DNA of 64,000 nt from NCBI GenBank assembly GCA_910575605.1, contig CAJTEW010000003.1, positions 186,001-250,000 on the forward strand. Reading direction: 5' to 3'. Under the pieces are notes generated by a model that was not told where the DNA came from, did no database searches, and worked only from the letters and a program-made list of their open reading frames with translations. This document shows positions 52,770-61,882 of this stretch, in pieces. A program made the translations under genes and the position numbers. Source of the stretch: Lachnospiraceae bacterium (lineage in GTDB: Bacteria > Bacillota > Clostridia > Lachnospirales > Lachnospiraceae). How positions within the stretch are numbered: position 1 is the first letter of the stretch; every line of letters begins with the position of its first letter.

Positions 52770-54602
52770 ATGAGCAGATTAGAGATTGATTCCCCAAGCA
52801 GGGCTGATATCGTAATAGAAGGTCTCTACAAGGATCTGGAACGCCGTATTGAGTCTAGTCCGCCGGGACTTTGTCCGGTTGACATGGCCAGAGCGTTCCT
52901 TGAATTATGTCATGCGCAGACATGTGGAAAATGTGTACCGTGCCGTATAGGGCTCGGTCAGCTGAATCATCTTATCAAGGATGTGCTTGACGGGAAAGCA
53001 ACAATGGAAACGCTTGAGGTAATGGAGGAAACAGCAGTATCTATTATGGAGTCCGCAGACTGCGCGATTGGTTACGAGGCGGCCCACATGGTATATAAGG
53101 GACTTATCGGATACCGTGACGACTACATTGAGCATATTGAGAGGGGACGCTGTACATGTACATACAGCCAGCCGGTGCCGTGTGTATCCTTATGTCCTGC
53201 ACATGTGGATATTCCGGGATATGTTGCACTGGTAGGAGAGGGAAGGTATGCAGATGCAATCCGCCTGATCCGTAAGGATAACCCATTCCCGACAACTTGT
53301 GGCTTTATCTGTGAGCACCCTTGTGAGGCAAGATGCCGTAGAAATATGATAGATGATGCGGTAAATATCAGAGGACTTAAGAGAGTTGCGGCAGACTTTG
53401 CAGGTGAGGTGGATCCGCCGGCATGTGGAAAGAGTACGGGAAAAAGGGTCGCAGTACTTGGCGGGGGTCCTGGAGGACTTAGTGCGGCATATTATCTTCA
53501 GCTTATGGGCCATCAGACTACAGTATATGAGATGCTTCCAAAGCTTGGGGGAATGCTCAGGTACGGCATCCCGAATTACCGGCTTCCTAAAGATCGCCTG
53601 GAGGATGATGTAAATGCAATTTTAAAGACAGGCGTGGAAGTAAAACACGGACTTAAGATTGGACCGGATATTACGATACAGCAGCTTCAGAAGGAATATG
53701 ACGCAGTACTGATTACAATTGGAGCTAGTACAGACAAGAAGCTGGGACTTGAGGGTGAGGACGCGGAAGGTATCTTCTCAGCCGTTGAGTTCTTAAGAAA
53801 TGTAGGAAAAAATATTATTATGGATCTTACGGGGAAAGAGGTTGCTGTTATTGGAGGTGGAAATGTAACGATGGATGCCGTTCGTACAGCAAAGCGTCTT
53901 GGGGCGAAGAAGGTCAGTGTTGTATACCGCCGGCGCGTGGCAGACATGACGGCTCTTCCTTCGGAGATTGAAGGAGCAGTTGCCGAGGGAATTGAGGTGC
54001 AGACGCTGAAGGCTCCGGCATCGTTGGATATTGATGAGAACAACCATGTAAAAGGAATCTATGTAACTCCGCAGATGGTAAGCGCGATTAAGGACGGACG
54101 CGCAAGCATTAAGCCTACCGGAGAGGAAAATATTTACATTCCGTGCGATATTCTTGTTGTGGCTATCGGACAGAATATAGAGACAAAGCATTTTGAGGAT
54201 GCAGGTATATCTGTAAACCGTGGAAAGATTGTGACAAAGAGCAATGGAAGTATTGATAATCTTCCGGGTGTATTTGCAGGCGGCGACTGCGCCAGCGGAC
54301 CGGCATCTGTAATTAAGGCTATTGCGGCAGCAAAGGTTGCGGCGGCAAATATTGATGAATATCTGGGATATCACCATGAAATTTCCTGTGACGTAGAGAT
54401 TCCGGAACCGAGAATCGATGATCGTACGCCGTGCGGAAGAGTGAATCTGACAGAGCGGGAGGCAAGTGAAAGAGTAAAAGACTGGGATGGATGCGAGAAC
54501 TGCATGACAGAAAAAGAGGCCAATCAGGAAGCAGGCCGCTGCTTACGGTGCGACCATTTCGGATATGGAATATTTAAAGGAGGCAGAGAGAAATTATGGT
54601 AA
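52770..54602 (+). CDS. NuoF/GltD-like iron-sulfur flavoprotein (hydrogenase partner)
   Basis: A 610-residue fusion. Residues about 30-120 match the C-terminal iron-sulfur region of NuoF (CGKCVPCRIGLGQL, then ESADCAIGYEAAH). From about 125 it is a GltD/NfnB-type FAD and pyridine-nucleotide oxidoreductase: CVSLCPAHVDIPGY and CEHPCEARCRR (iron-sulfur), VLGGGPGGLSAAYYL (FAD), VAVIGGGNVTMDAVRTAKRLGA (NAD(P)). Two more cysteine pairs are near the C-terminus (CENCM, CLRCD). It overlaps hydA by 7 bases, so the two proteins are likely a complex that couples NAD(P)H to hydrogen production or uptake. Confidence 0.88.
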   Translation: MSRLEIDSPSRADIVIEGLYKDLERRIESSPPGLCPVDMARAFLELCHAQTCGKCVPCRIGLGQLNHLIKDVLDGKATMETLEVMEETAVSIMESADCAIGYEAAHMVYKGLIGYRDDYIEHIERGRCTCTYSQPVPCVSLCPAHVDIPGYVALVGEGRYADAIRLIRKDNPFPTTCGFICEHPCEARCRRNMIDDAVNIRGLKRVAADFAGEVDPPACGKSTGKRVAVLGGGPGGLSAAYYLQLMGHQTTVYEMLPKLGGMLRYGIPNYRLPKDRLEDDVNAILKTGVEVKHGLKIGPDITIQQLQKEYDAVLITIGASTDKKLGLEGEDAEGIFSAVEFLRNVGKNIIMDLTGKEVAVIGGGNVTMDAVRTAKRLGAKKVSVVYRRRVADMTALPSEIEGAVAEGIEVQTLKAPASLDIDENNHVKGIYVTPQMVSAIKDGRASIKPTGEENIYIPCDILVVAIGQNIETKHFEDAGISVNRGKIVTKSNGSIDNLPGVFAGGDCASGPASVIKAIAAAKVAAANIDEYLGYHHEISCDVEIPEPRIDDRTPCGRVNLTEREASERVKDWDGCENCMTEKEANQEAGRCLRCDHFGYGIFKGGREKLW

Positions 54603-56323
54603 ATCTTACAATTGACGGAAAACAGATTTCAGTAAAAGAAAATACCACAATCATGGAAGCTGCCGATCAGAATGGGATTACCATTCCGAGTCTTTGCTAT
54701 CTGAAAGGAATCAATGAGATCGCAGCCTGCCGTGTATGTGTTGTTGAGCTTGAGGGAAAAGAGCGGCTGATTACTGCATGTAACAATATTGCAGAGGAGG
54801 GTATGGTTGTCTATACAAATAGCCCCAAGGTAAGAAGACACAGAAGAAATACGGTAGAGCTTATTTTATCCCAGCATGACTGTCTGTGTGTGACCTGTAT
54901 GAGAAGCGGGAACTGCAGTTTACAGAAGATCGCAAATGACCTTGACATTCTGGAGATACCATTTAAAAGGGAGCTTGAGCGCCAGCCTTGGAATCAGAAG
55001 TTCCCCCTCATTAGGGATTCTGCAAAATGTATCAAGTGTATGCGGTGTATACAGGTATGTGACAAGGTACAAAATCTTAAGGTCTGGGATCTTGAAGGGA
55101 CCGGTTCACGTACGACAGTAAATGTGGCGGGACACAAAACGATTGAACAGGCCGATTGTTCCCTGTGCGGACAGTGCATCACACACTGCCCGGTAGGAGC
55201 TCTTAGAGAAAGAAGCGACACAGGCAAGGTATGGAAGGCAATTGCTGATAAGGATAAAATTGTTGTTGCACAGGTTGCGCCAGCGGTTCGTGCGGCATGG
55301 GGAGAGGAATTAGGCCTTGCTCCTGAGGACGCGACCATTGGGAAGATTATGGACTCCCTGAAGCGGATGGGTTTTGACTATGTGTTTGATACTGTATTTT
55401 CCGCGGACCTTACAATTATGGAGGAAGGTCATGAGTTTGTACAGCGGTTTACAAGCGGCGAGCTTAAGGACCGGCCGATGTTTACTTCCTGCTGTCCGGG
55501 ATGGATTCGCTTTATTAAGAGTCAGTTCCCGCATCTGGTAAAATATTTATCTACGGCAAAATCGCCGCAGCAGATGTTCGGCGCTGCCATGAAAACATAT
55601 TTTGCACAGAAGCTGGGTGTAAGTCCGGATAAGATTTTCACAGTATCTGTTATGCCGTGTGTGGCAAAAAAGGCAGAGCGTGAGATGGAGCTGTTCTATG
55701 AGGAATATGCAGGACATGATGTGGATGTTGTTGTGACTACAAGAGAGCTGGTAAAAATGATTCGTTCCGCGCATATCCGTCCGGAAACACTTGTGGATAT
55801 CGAGAGCGACCGTCCGATGCAGGAAGGAACTGGTGCAGGTGTTATCTTCGGAGCAACCGGCGGCGTTATGGAGGCAGCACTTCGAAGTGCATATTATATT
55901 ATTAAGAAGGAAAATCCTCCGGCAGATGCCTTCAAAGCAGTAAGAAGCAAAGGATTTAATGAAAATAACGGTGTGCAGGAAGCAGAATTCAAGATTGATG
56001 ATATTACTGTAAGAACTGCAGTAGTAAGCGGATTAGGAAATACAAGAGCACTCCTTAATAAGATAGAGTCAGGGGAAGTACATTACGACTTCGTAGAAGT
56101 AATGGCCTGCCCGGGCGGATGTGTAGGCGGCGGCGGACAGCCGATTCACGACGGACAGGAGCTGGCGTTTGAGCGAGGAAAGAATCTATACTATTTAGAT
56201 GAGAATATGGATATCCGTTTTTCACACGAGAATCCGGACATTCTTAAGATTTACGAGGAATTCTTCGAAAAGCCAAATTCACATAAGGCTCACATGCTGT
56301 TACATACGGAGCATATGGAATAG
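54596..56323 (+). CDS. hydA: [FeFe]-hydrogenase, group A
   Basis: A 575-residue catalytic hydrogenase with the full CpI-like layout: [2Fe-2S] plant-type domain (C34, C45, C48, C62), His-ligated cluster HDCLCVTC (H94, C98, C101, C107), two [4Fe-4S] motifs (CIKCMRC, CSLCGQCITHC), then the H-cluster. H-cluster ligands are C300 (TSCCPGW), C355 (MPCVAKK), C505 and C509 (MACPGGCVGGGGQP). The proton-relay cysteine C299 is present. It starts inside the end of the flavoprotein gene. The maturases HydE/F/G are not in this window. Confidence 0.95.
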   Translation: MVNLTIDGKQISVKENTTIMEAADQNGITIPSLCYLKGINEIAACRVCVVELEGKERLITACNNIAEEGMVVYTNSPKVRRHRRNTVELILSQHDCLCVTCMRSGNCSLQKIANDLDILEIPFKRELERQPWNQKFPLIRDSAKCIKCMRCIQVCDKVQNLKVWDLEGTGSRTTVNVAGHKTIEQADCSLCGQCITHCPVGALRERSDTGKVWKAIADKDKIVVAQVAPAVRAAWGEELGLAPEDATIGKIMDSLKRMGFDYVFDTVFSADLTIMEEGHEFVQRFTSGELKDRPMFTSCCPGWIRFIKSQFPHLVKYLSTAKSPQQMFGAAMKTYFAQKLGVSPDKIFTVSVMPCVAKKAEREMELFYEEYAGHDVDVVVTTRELVKMIRSAHIRPETLVDIESDRPMQEGTGAGVIFGATGGVMEAALRSAYYIIKKENPPADAFKAVRSKGFNENNGVQEAEFKIDDITVRTAVVSGLGNTRALLNKIESGEVHYDFVEVMACPGGCVGGGGQPIHDGQELAFERGKNLYYLDENMDIRFSHENPDILKIYEEFFEKPNSHKAHMLLHTEHME

Positions 56324-56358
56324 AAAGAAGCTAACCTAAAAAAAGAGTGTGTAGAAAG

Positions 56359-56390
56359 GAAATGACCACGTGTATTTGCGTGGTCATTTC
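56359..56390. terminator. Hairpin between convergent hydA and transglutaminase-like gene
   Basis: Perfect 12-bp arms 56359-56370 and 56379-56390, 8-nt loop, weak T tail. Confidence 0.65.
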
Positions 56391-56442
56391 TAGCGCTTTA
56401 CTTTAGATATTTAAGCTTTCCGCCTGACAGGGAGGTCAATGA

Positions 56443-57819
56443 TTACTCCGTTATTTCATGAATATCAAGGAGTTCAAATGTTGTGTAAAAGTCACTGTAG
56501 CATTTTAGAGATTTTCCCTCACAGATAATTTCTCCCAGCTGGTTATCGTAAGGATCATCACGAACTGCATTTGGGATTATATTAAATTCATGCATAAATT
56601 CTGAGGCGTAAGGAACGCGGTAGGGATCTACATTTTGGAAATAAAACTCATGCCTTTTTAAATCGTTTTGACGATACGCAGATCCGCCGAAAGAGCAGTC
56701 TGCAAAGAGCCAGCCAAAAGGAGCGATATAGTATTGAGCCCAATCGTGCTGACTTACGTCGTACGGTGTTGAGTAGAGTCCGGACTGCCAGCGTGCAGGA
56801 ATACCTGCGTATCGGCACATAGTAATAAAAAGCAATGCCTGCAGCCCGCAGTCTCCTTTTAAATTAACTGCCGGAAACTCTGCAAGATCATAAATAGTTG
56901 CATATGTTCTCACAAAGGAATACATAATATTCTTTGTAATATAATTATAAATATTCCTTGCTTTTATAAGCGGATTAGTTTCAGATCCAACAACCTGTTC
57001 AGTTAAATCCTTTATATATGGAGTAAAACGGATATGTGGTAATTCTTCCTGTGTATAAAATTTCGGTTGTATATTTGAAACATTTTCTGGCCGAAAATTG
57101 TGATAAGGCGTAAGGTTGTCCAGCTCATATTCTGTGGACCAGTTTTCAGTCCCGTTAAAGGTGCCTTCAAACAGAACGGTCCGCTGTGGATAATGCTTGT
57201 CTGCAATAGAAACAGGCGTATGACTGAAATTCAATAATTTCAGATTTTCAACCTGTGAATATTCAACAGGCAGAGGCATATATACTTGCAGAGACCTGCC
57301 CTTATATGCTTCGGCAGTCTTTTCGTCAAGACGTAAAGTTGTTTTTATTCTCATATGCAGATGACGATTTCCTTTTTGCCGCATAGCGCTTATATTATCT
57401 GTTAATAGCTGTACATTAGAAGACGGCATGGTGTCCTGCTGTTTTGCTCTGGCTTTAAATTCATTCTGTGTCTTTAACAGGTTTTCAAAAAACAATTCGT
57501 GGAAGAATATTTTGCCTTCAATAAAAACCCAGTCGGCAGTATTTGATCTCCATAGGCAGATCAGTTCTTCTTCTTTAAAATTTTGTATGTTGTCCTTTAA
57601 AAGACAAAGTGCGTCATTCCAGCTAAAAGGATACTGGATAGGTATTCTTGAGGCTAATTCAGATTCAATTTCTAATCTTTTCCTTAATGATTCTGGTAAA
57701 TTTTCTTTTTGCAGATATACTTGAATCGCTGCCTGTAGCTCCTTGAAAAAGCCGCTCCATTTTAATTTTGTAATATCCTCAGGAAGAGGAATGGACAAAT
57801 ATTTCATATCATAATTCAT
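56443..57819 (-). CDS. Transglutaminase-like cysteine peptidase-fold protein
   Basis: A 458-residue protein with a C-terminal transglutaminase-like core. The triad is C324 (GDCGLQALLF), H358 (QHDWAQYY) and D374 (FADCSFGG). The first 150 residues are helical and unassigned; a beta-rich segment (155-235) precedes the core. No signal peptide is visible, so it is probably cytoplasmic. Bacterial members usually act as peptidases or amidases rather than crosslinkers. It is the last gene of a run with an M19 dipeptidase and an MFS transporter, which points to use of an imported peptide-like compound. Confidence 0.8.
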   Translation of the reverse strand: MNYDMKYLSIPLPEDITKLKWSGFFKELQAAIQVYLQKENLPESLRKRLEIESELASRIPIQYPFSWNDALCLLKDNIQNFKEEELICLWRSNTADWVFIEGKIFFHELFFENLLKTQNEFKARAKQQDTMPSSNVQLLTDNISAMRQKGNRHLHMRIKTTLRLDEKTAEAYKGRSLQVYMPLPVEYSQVENLKLLNFSHTPVSIADKHYPQRTVLFEGTFNGTENWSTEYELDNLTPYHNFRPENVSNIQPKFYTQEELPHIRFTPYIKDLTEQVVGSETNPLIKARNIYNYITKNIMYSFVRTYATIYDLAEFPAVNLKGDCGLQALLFITMCRYAGIPARWQSGLYSTPYDVSQHDWAQYYIAPFGWLFADCSFGGSAYRQNDLKRHEFYFQNVDPYRVPYASEFMHEFNIIPNAVRDDPYDNQLGEIICEGKSLKCYSDFYTTFELLDIHEITE

Positions 57820-57835
57820 ATTTTTTCCCTTTCTT

Positions 57836-58795
57836 TTAATTCATACATTCGTTGAGAACACGTAAAGCATTTTTATACCAGATTTTTTCGATCTGTGTTT
57901 CTGTCAGGCCATTTTTCCTTAATGCAGAATATAGCAGCTCCATCTTTGCGATGTGATTTATTTCCAGATCTCCCTCAATTCCGTCTAAATCTGTTCCAAT
58001 GGCTACGCTGTCCTGGCCGGCAAGATTTAACATATACATAATATGTTTTACCATACTTTCTACATCTGATCTATGATTTTTATTTAAAAAGTCATCACAG
58101 AAGTTAAGTCCTGCTACTCCGCCGTTTTCTCCAAGCGCTTTTAGCATTTCGTCAGTCATATTCCTCTGGTCGTCGCAGAGAGAACGGGCGTTGGAATGGG
58201 AGGCAACTACCGGGTATTTTGTAGTTCTGATGACATCCCAAAAACCGCCGTCTGACAGATGAGAAACATCAATAAGCATTTTCAATTCATTCATTCTTTT
58301 TATAACATCAAATCCGAATGGCTTCAGCCCCTGCTGCATAACAGCCGAATTACTGCTGTTCGGATATCCCAAGGAGTTTTCATAATTCCATGTTAATGTA
58401 ATAAGCCGTATTCCTTCCTGATATAATTTATCAAGGCGTGGAAGATGTCCGTTTAAAATTCCTCCTTCCTCTACAGTAAGAAGGGCAGAAATTTTACCTG
58501 ATTTGGAATTATCCATAATTTCTTTATTGCTTCTTGCCAGACCTATTTTATCAGGCGCCCTACTGATTTCCTGCCGCATTCTTTCAATCATGCGAAATAT
58601 CATGTGATAGGCAACGTCATAGCTGTAAGGTTCGCGGTAATCCTCCTTGTCCGCAAAACAGGCGAAAAACTGTACCATAGAATCAGCGCGGCGAAGACCA
58701 TTTAGATCAATGCATAGAGTATTTGTTGTAAGAGATTCATTGTCTCTTAATACAAGTTTTGATAAGGTGTCGCAATGCATATCAATTAATTTCAT
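57836..58795 (-). CDS. Membrane dipeptidase-type peptidase (M19 family)
   Basis: A 319-residue zinc dipeptidase of the renal dipeptidase family. DMHCDTLSKL (H7, D9), LLTVEEGGIL (bridging Glu), SHSNARSLCDDQRN and IGTDLDGIEG hold the two-metal site and substrate pocket. These enzymes hydrolyse dipeptides, including those with a C-terminal D-residue. It abuts the MFS gene with no base between, so the two are co-transcribed. Cytoplasmic: no leader is seen. Confidence 0.9.
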   Translation of the reverse strand: MKLIDMHCDTLSKLVLRDNESLTTNTLCIDLNGLRRADSMVQFFACFADKEDYREPYSYDVAYHMIFRMIERMRQEISRAPDKIGLARSNKEIMDNSKSGKISALLTVEEGGILNGHLPRLDKLYQEGIRLITLTWNYENSLGYPNSSNSAVMQQGLKPFGFDVIKRMNELKMLIDVSHLSDGGFWDVIRTTKYPVVASHSNARSLCDDQRNMTDEMLKALGENGGVAGLNFCDDFLNKNHRSDVESMVKHIMYMLNLAGQDSVAIGTDLDGIEGDLEINHIAKMELLYSALRKNGLTETQIEKIWYKNALRVLNECMN

Positions 58796-60166
58796 TTACA
58801 TTTCCTCCAAAATTGTTTCGTTTTCCAGATTTATATCTGCGTCTGCTTCAGCCTGTATATCTATACCGAGAGCAGTTTTATTCTGACATACCTTATGGGT
58901 AATAAGCGCAATAATTAAGCAGGATACAGCTGAAGCGGCAAGAAATAGATAAATAATCCTAAATCCGTTATTTCCGAAGGTATCTAATATCCGCCCGCAG
59001 AGATATCCTCTGAAAACGTGGGATAGTGTTTCTCCAAGGAACATGACTCCCCAAACCCTGCCTACATATTTTACAGGAACCTTTGCATCCTCAACGAGAG
59101 TATATTGAAGTCCGGTTACCAGATATATACCGATAGCTACTAAAAAGATCAGTATAAAGTAGCAGACTGCTGAGAATGTACCTCCAAAAGGAAGAACTGC
59201 AATTAAGACAGCACATATAATCATTGGAACAGCAACTGCTTTAAGGACAACTGTTGAGTCGCCGAACTTATCCCGGGCTATGCCGCCGAACGGGCTGATA
59301 ATAATTCGAAGACCGTTTTTCATACCAATTAAAATAAATGATGCGAAGCCCGCGCTGAATCCCAAAACATTTACCAGATAAGGATTAGAATACGTAAGCC
59401 CGAACTGCATAAGCAGAGAGATACTCATAGAAGCAAAAACATTCAGCCATAAAATGGGCATTTTAAGTACCTTTATATAATCTGCTATGAAGTTCGTTTT
59501 CTGATGCCCTATGTTTTTGGTCTCATTCAGATTTTTTTTGTCCCTTTTCAGTTCTTTTAGGCGTGTTTCTTCTTTCAATATACCTTCCTCTTTATAAAAG
59601 AGCTGAATACAGATGCCTATAATAATACAAAACAGTCCGAGGCAGATGAGTGCGGTCTGGAAGGATAAATTCCAGGCTGATATAAGAGCCAAAAATCCAT
59701 AATCTCCTAGTATAATAACAATGGCATAGGATGTTTCAGAGAAGGTCATAATCTTTCCTTGTTCTTTATTGGTTCCGATCAGCTTCAGAAGTTTAAAATA
59801 TGGTGCGGACAGCAGTACATTTGTGGTAAATGTAAGTATAATATAAATAATAACCAGAAATGTATAGGAATGTGAATTTGCTTCCCATATTGCAACCAAA
59901 CCGGCCAGAACAGAGCCTAGAGCGGTTAATTTTTTGGGGCTGAATTTGTCAGCGAGAAATCCTCCGACAAAGCCTCCAATGAATCCGCCTATATTCCCGA
60001 AGGAATCCAGCATACCAATCTGCGTATTGGTAAGGTGAAAAACCTCCTGAAATTGGACATAGAAAGCCTGGTTCAGCCCTCCAATTAACCAAGCCGTATT
60101 GGATAGTGTTGCAAAAAAGACAAGCCAATACTTAAAAAAAATACTTTTTTTAAAAGGTTGTGTCAT
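58796..60166 (-). CDS. MFS transporter
   Basis: A 456-residue major facilitator protein with 12 predicted membrane helices and a central cytoplasmic loop rich in charged residues (about 195-225). GGFVGGFLADKFSPKKL after helix 2 is the MFS motif A. Substrate is unknown; given the dipeptidase and transglutaminase-like genes behind it, a small peptide or amino-acid conjugate is a reasonable guess. AAGGAGGAC ribosome site. Its promoter contains a perfect palindrome (60245-60264). Confidence 0.88.
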   Translation of the reverse strand: MTQPFKKSIFFKYWLVFFATLSNTAWLIGGLNQAFYVQFQEVFHLTNTQIGMLDSFGNIGGFIGGFVGGFLADKFSPKKLTALGSVLAGLVAIWEANSHSYTFLVIIYIILTFTTNVLLSAPYFKLLKLIGTNKEQGKIMTFSETSYAIVIILGDYGFLALISAWNLSFQTALICLGLFCIIIGICIQLFYKEEGILKEETRLKELKRDKKNLNETKNIGHQKTNFIADYIKVLKMPILWLNVFASMSISLLMQFGLTYSNPYLVNVLGFSAGFASFILIGMKNGLRIIISPFGGIARDKFGDSTVVLKAVAVPMIICAVLIAVLPFGGTFSAVCYFILIFLVAIGIYLVTGLQYTLVEDAKVPVKYVGRVWGVMFLGETLSHVFRGYLCGRILDTFGNNGFRIIYLFLAASAVSCLIIALITHKVCQNKTALGIDIQAEADADINLENETILEEM

Positions 60167-60236
60167 TTGGTGTCCTCCTTTTTATTAAGTAATGCTTAAA
60201 ATTATTTATATAAGGTTCAGTGCACGACCTTGGCTC

Positions 60237-60264
60237 ATTATATCATGCATGATGCATCATGCAT
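60237..60264 (-). promoter_or_regulatory. MFS operon -10 box with adjacent 20-bp perfect palindrome
   Basis: Minus-strand TATAAT at 60242-60237. Directly upstream, in the spacer, 60245-60264 reads ATGCATGATG and its exact complement, a likely operator for the divergent GntR regulator. Confidence 0.65.
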
Positions 60265-60325
60265 ATAGAAAAAACATACAAGATTGAAATAGTTAAATTA
60301 TGCAATATTTACAAAAAAGTATAAT

Positions 60326-60354
60326 TTGCTGAATGAGTAATGATATGATAATAT
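60326..60354 (+). promoter_or_regulatory. Promoter of the gntR gene
   Basis: TTGCTG (60326-60331), 17-bp spacer, TAATAT (60349-60354). Confidence 0.5.
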
Positions 60355-60384
60355 TATCTACAACGAGAGATGAGGTGACAAATT

Positions 60385-61050
60385 ATGGGTGAAGAAAAAT
60401 TTGGTATAAGTATCAATCGGCTGACGCTTGCCGAGCAGGTGTATATCGATATAGTAGACAGAATTGCAAAAAGAGCTTTAATATCCGGTGAAAAAATAGT
60501 AATCCGTCAAATACAGGAGGAATACAAAATCAGTTCTTCTGTAGCCAGGGATACTTTAAATCTTCTGCATCATTTTGGATTTGTGGAATCCTTTGGAAAT
60601 GCCGGAAATCGTATTGTTACAGCAGCCATTGATGAAATGGAGCATGTTATAGAGGTTTACATGCATACATCGACGATTGCCGTTGTTTTGGCCTTTAAGC
60701 ATGGGCAGGAACAGCTGATAGAGAAATTGAAGGACAATTATAATGAACAGCTTCGGTGTATGAAAGAAGATCCTGCAAAATGTGGGAGATTACATGCTGA
60801 TTTTATTAATCTTATAAGTGATTATTGCGGAAACTTTATATTTCCGCAGATAGAAGACCCTTTGCTGGGGAGGATGGTAGTTGCTTTTGGATACTATGAA
60901 AATGTATATGGAACGCCGGAGACAATGGCAGATTGTGAGAATATAATTAAAGCATTTGAGGAAGGGGATGAAGACGGGGCTATTAAACTTATACAGAAAC
61001 AGGCAGAATATCTGCAAAAATATTTACATGCAGCGGAAACGATGGTGTAA
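60385..61050 (+). CDS. GntR-family transcriptional regulator (FadR-like)
   Basis: A 221-residue regulator: winged helix domain (about 15-75, with RALISGEKIVIRQIQEEYKISSSVARDTLNLLHHFGFVE, in part) and a helical FCD-type ligand domain. It is divergent from the MFS-dipeptidase-transglutaminase operon and separated by a palindrome, so it very likely controls that operon, with its ligand being the transported compound or a product. The ATG follows GATGAGGTGA. Confidence 0.88.
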   Translation: MGEEKFGISINRLTLAEQVYIDIVDRIAKRALISGEKIVIRQIQEEYKISSSVARDTLNLLHHFGFVESFGNAGNRIVTAAIDEMEHVIEVYMHTSTIAVVLAFKHGQEQLIEKLKDNYNEQLRCMKEDPAKCGRLHADFINLISDYCGNFIFPQIEDPLLGRMVVAFGYYENVYGTPETMADCENIIKAFEEGDEDGAIKLIQKQAEYLQKYLHAAETMV

Positions 61051-61088
61051 AATAAATTTCCCCTCTTGCATTTTTTTTATATCAGAGA

Positions 61089-61122
61089 TATAATTGTATT
61101 AGTTAAATAATACAATTATATA
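61089..61122 (+). promoter_or_regulatory. Promoter with overlapping 12-bp inverted repeat, ABC efflux operon
   Basis: A perfect inverted repeat, arms 61089-61100 and 61109-61120, overlaps TTGTAT (61094-61099) and TATATA (61117-61122, 17-bp spacer). A bound regulator would block RNA polymerase. The ribosome site AGAGGGAG follows. Confidence 0.5.
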
Positions 61123-61150
61123 TTAATACAAAGCAAAAAGAGGGAGTGAC

Positions 61151-61882
61151 ATGAAAAGCTTAATACAAATTCAGGAGATGTACAAAATATACAACCCTGG
61201 CGAGGATGAGGTACGCGCCTTAGACGGTGTGAGTCTTGAAATCAGTCAGGGTGAATTCGTGGCCATTATCGGCCATTCCGGTTCAGGCAAGTCCACACTT
61301 ATGAACATGCTCGGATGTCTGGATACTCCTACTACAGGGAGATATTATTTAAACGGAAAGGATATTTCTCAGATGACGGACAACGAGCTGTCAGATATCC
61401 GTAACAGAGAAATAGGCTTTATTTTCCAGGGTTTTAATCTTATTGCTAACCTAGACGCTCTTGGCAATGTTGAGCTTCCGCTTATATATCGTGGGATTTC
61501 GAAGCGTGAGCGCAGGCAGGTATCAAGAGAGGCGCTTGAGATGGTAGGCCTAAAAAAGCGTATGAAGCATAAGCCAGCAGAGATGTCGGGAGGACAACAG
61601 CAGCGTGTGGCGGTAGCAAGGGCTATTGCTGCAAAGCCGCCGATTATTCTGGCAGATGAACCTACGGGAAACTTAGATTCCCATTCTACGGCAGAGATTC
61701 TTAATATATTAAAGAAGCTTCATGAGGCAGGAAAAACTGTCATTATGATTACCCATGATTCAGATATCGCAGAACAGGCAGAGAGGATAATCCGAATTAA
61801 GGACGGTAGAATAGAAGGAGAACATATTGGCCGCAGAGCAGACAGTAACGAAGAATACAGGGAGGATATGCAGCATGTTTAA
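61151..61882 (+). CDS. ABC transporter ATP-binding protein (MacB/LolD-like)
   Basis: A 243-residue ATPase. Walker A GHSGSGKSTL, Q-loop FIFQGFNL, signature MSGGQQQRVAVARA, Walker B ILADEPTGNLD and the switch histidine (MITHDSD) are all intact. It belongs to the LolD/MacB class that works with mechanotransmission permeases. It overlaps the next gene by 8 bases and forms an operon with the adaptor and the permease. Confidence 0.95.
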   Translation: MKSLIQIQEMYKIYNPGEDEVRALDGVSLEISQGEFVAIIGHSGSGKSTLMNMLGCLDTPTTGRYYLNGKDISQMTDNELSDIRNREIGFIFQGFNLIANLDALGNVELPLIYRGISKRERRQVSREALEMVGLKKRMKHKPAEMSGGQQQRVAVARAIAAKPPIILADEPTGNLDSHSTAEILNILKKLHEAGKTVIMITHDSDIAEQAERIIRIKDGRIEGEHIGRRADSNEEYREDMQHV

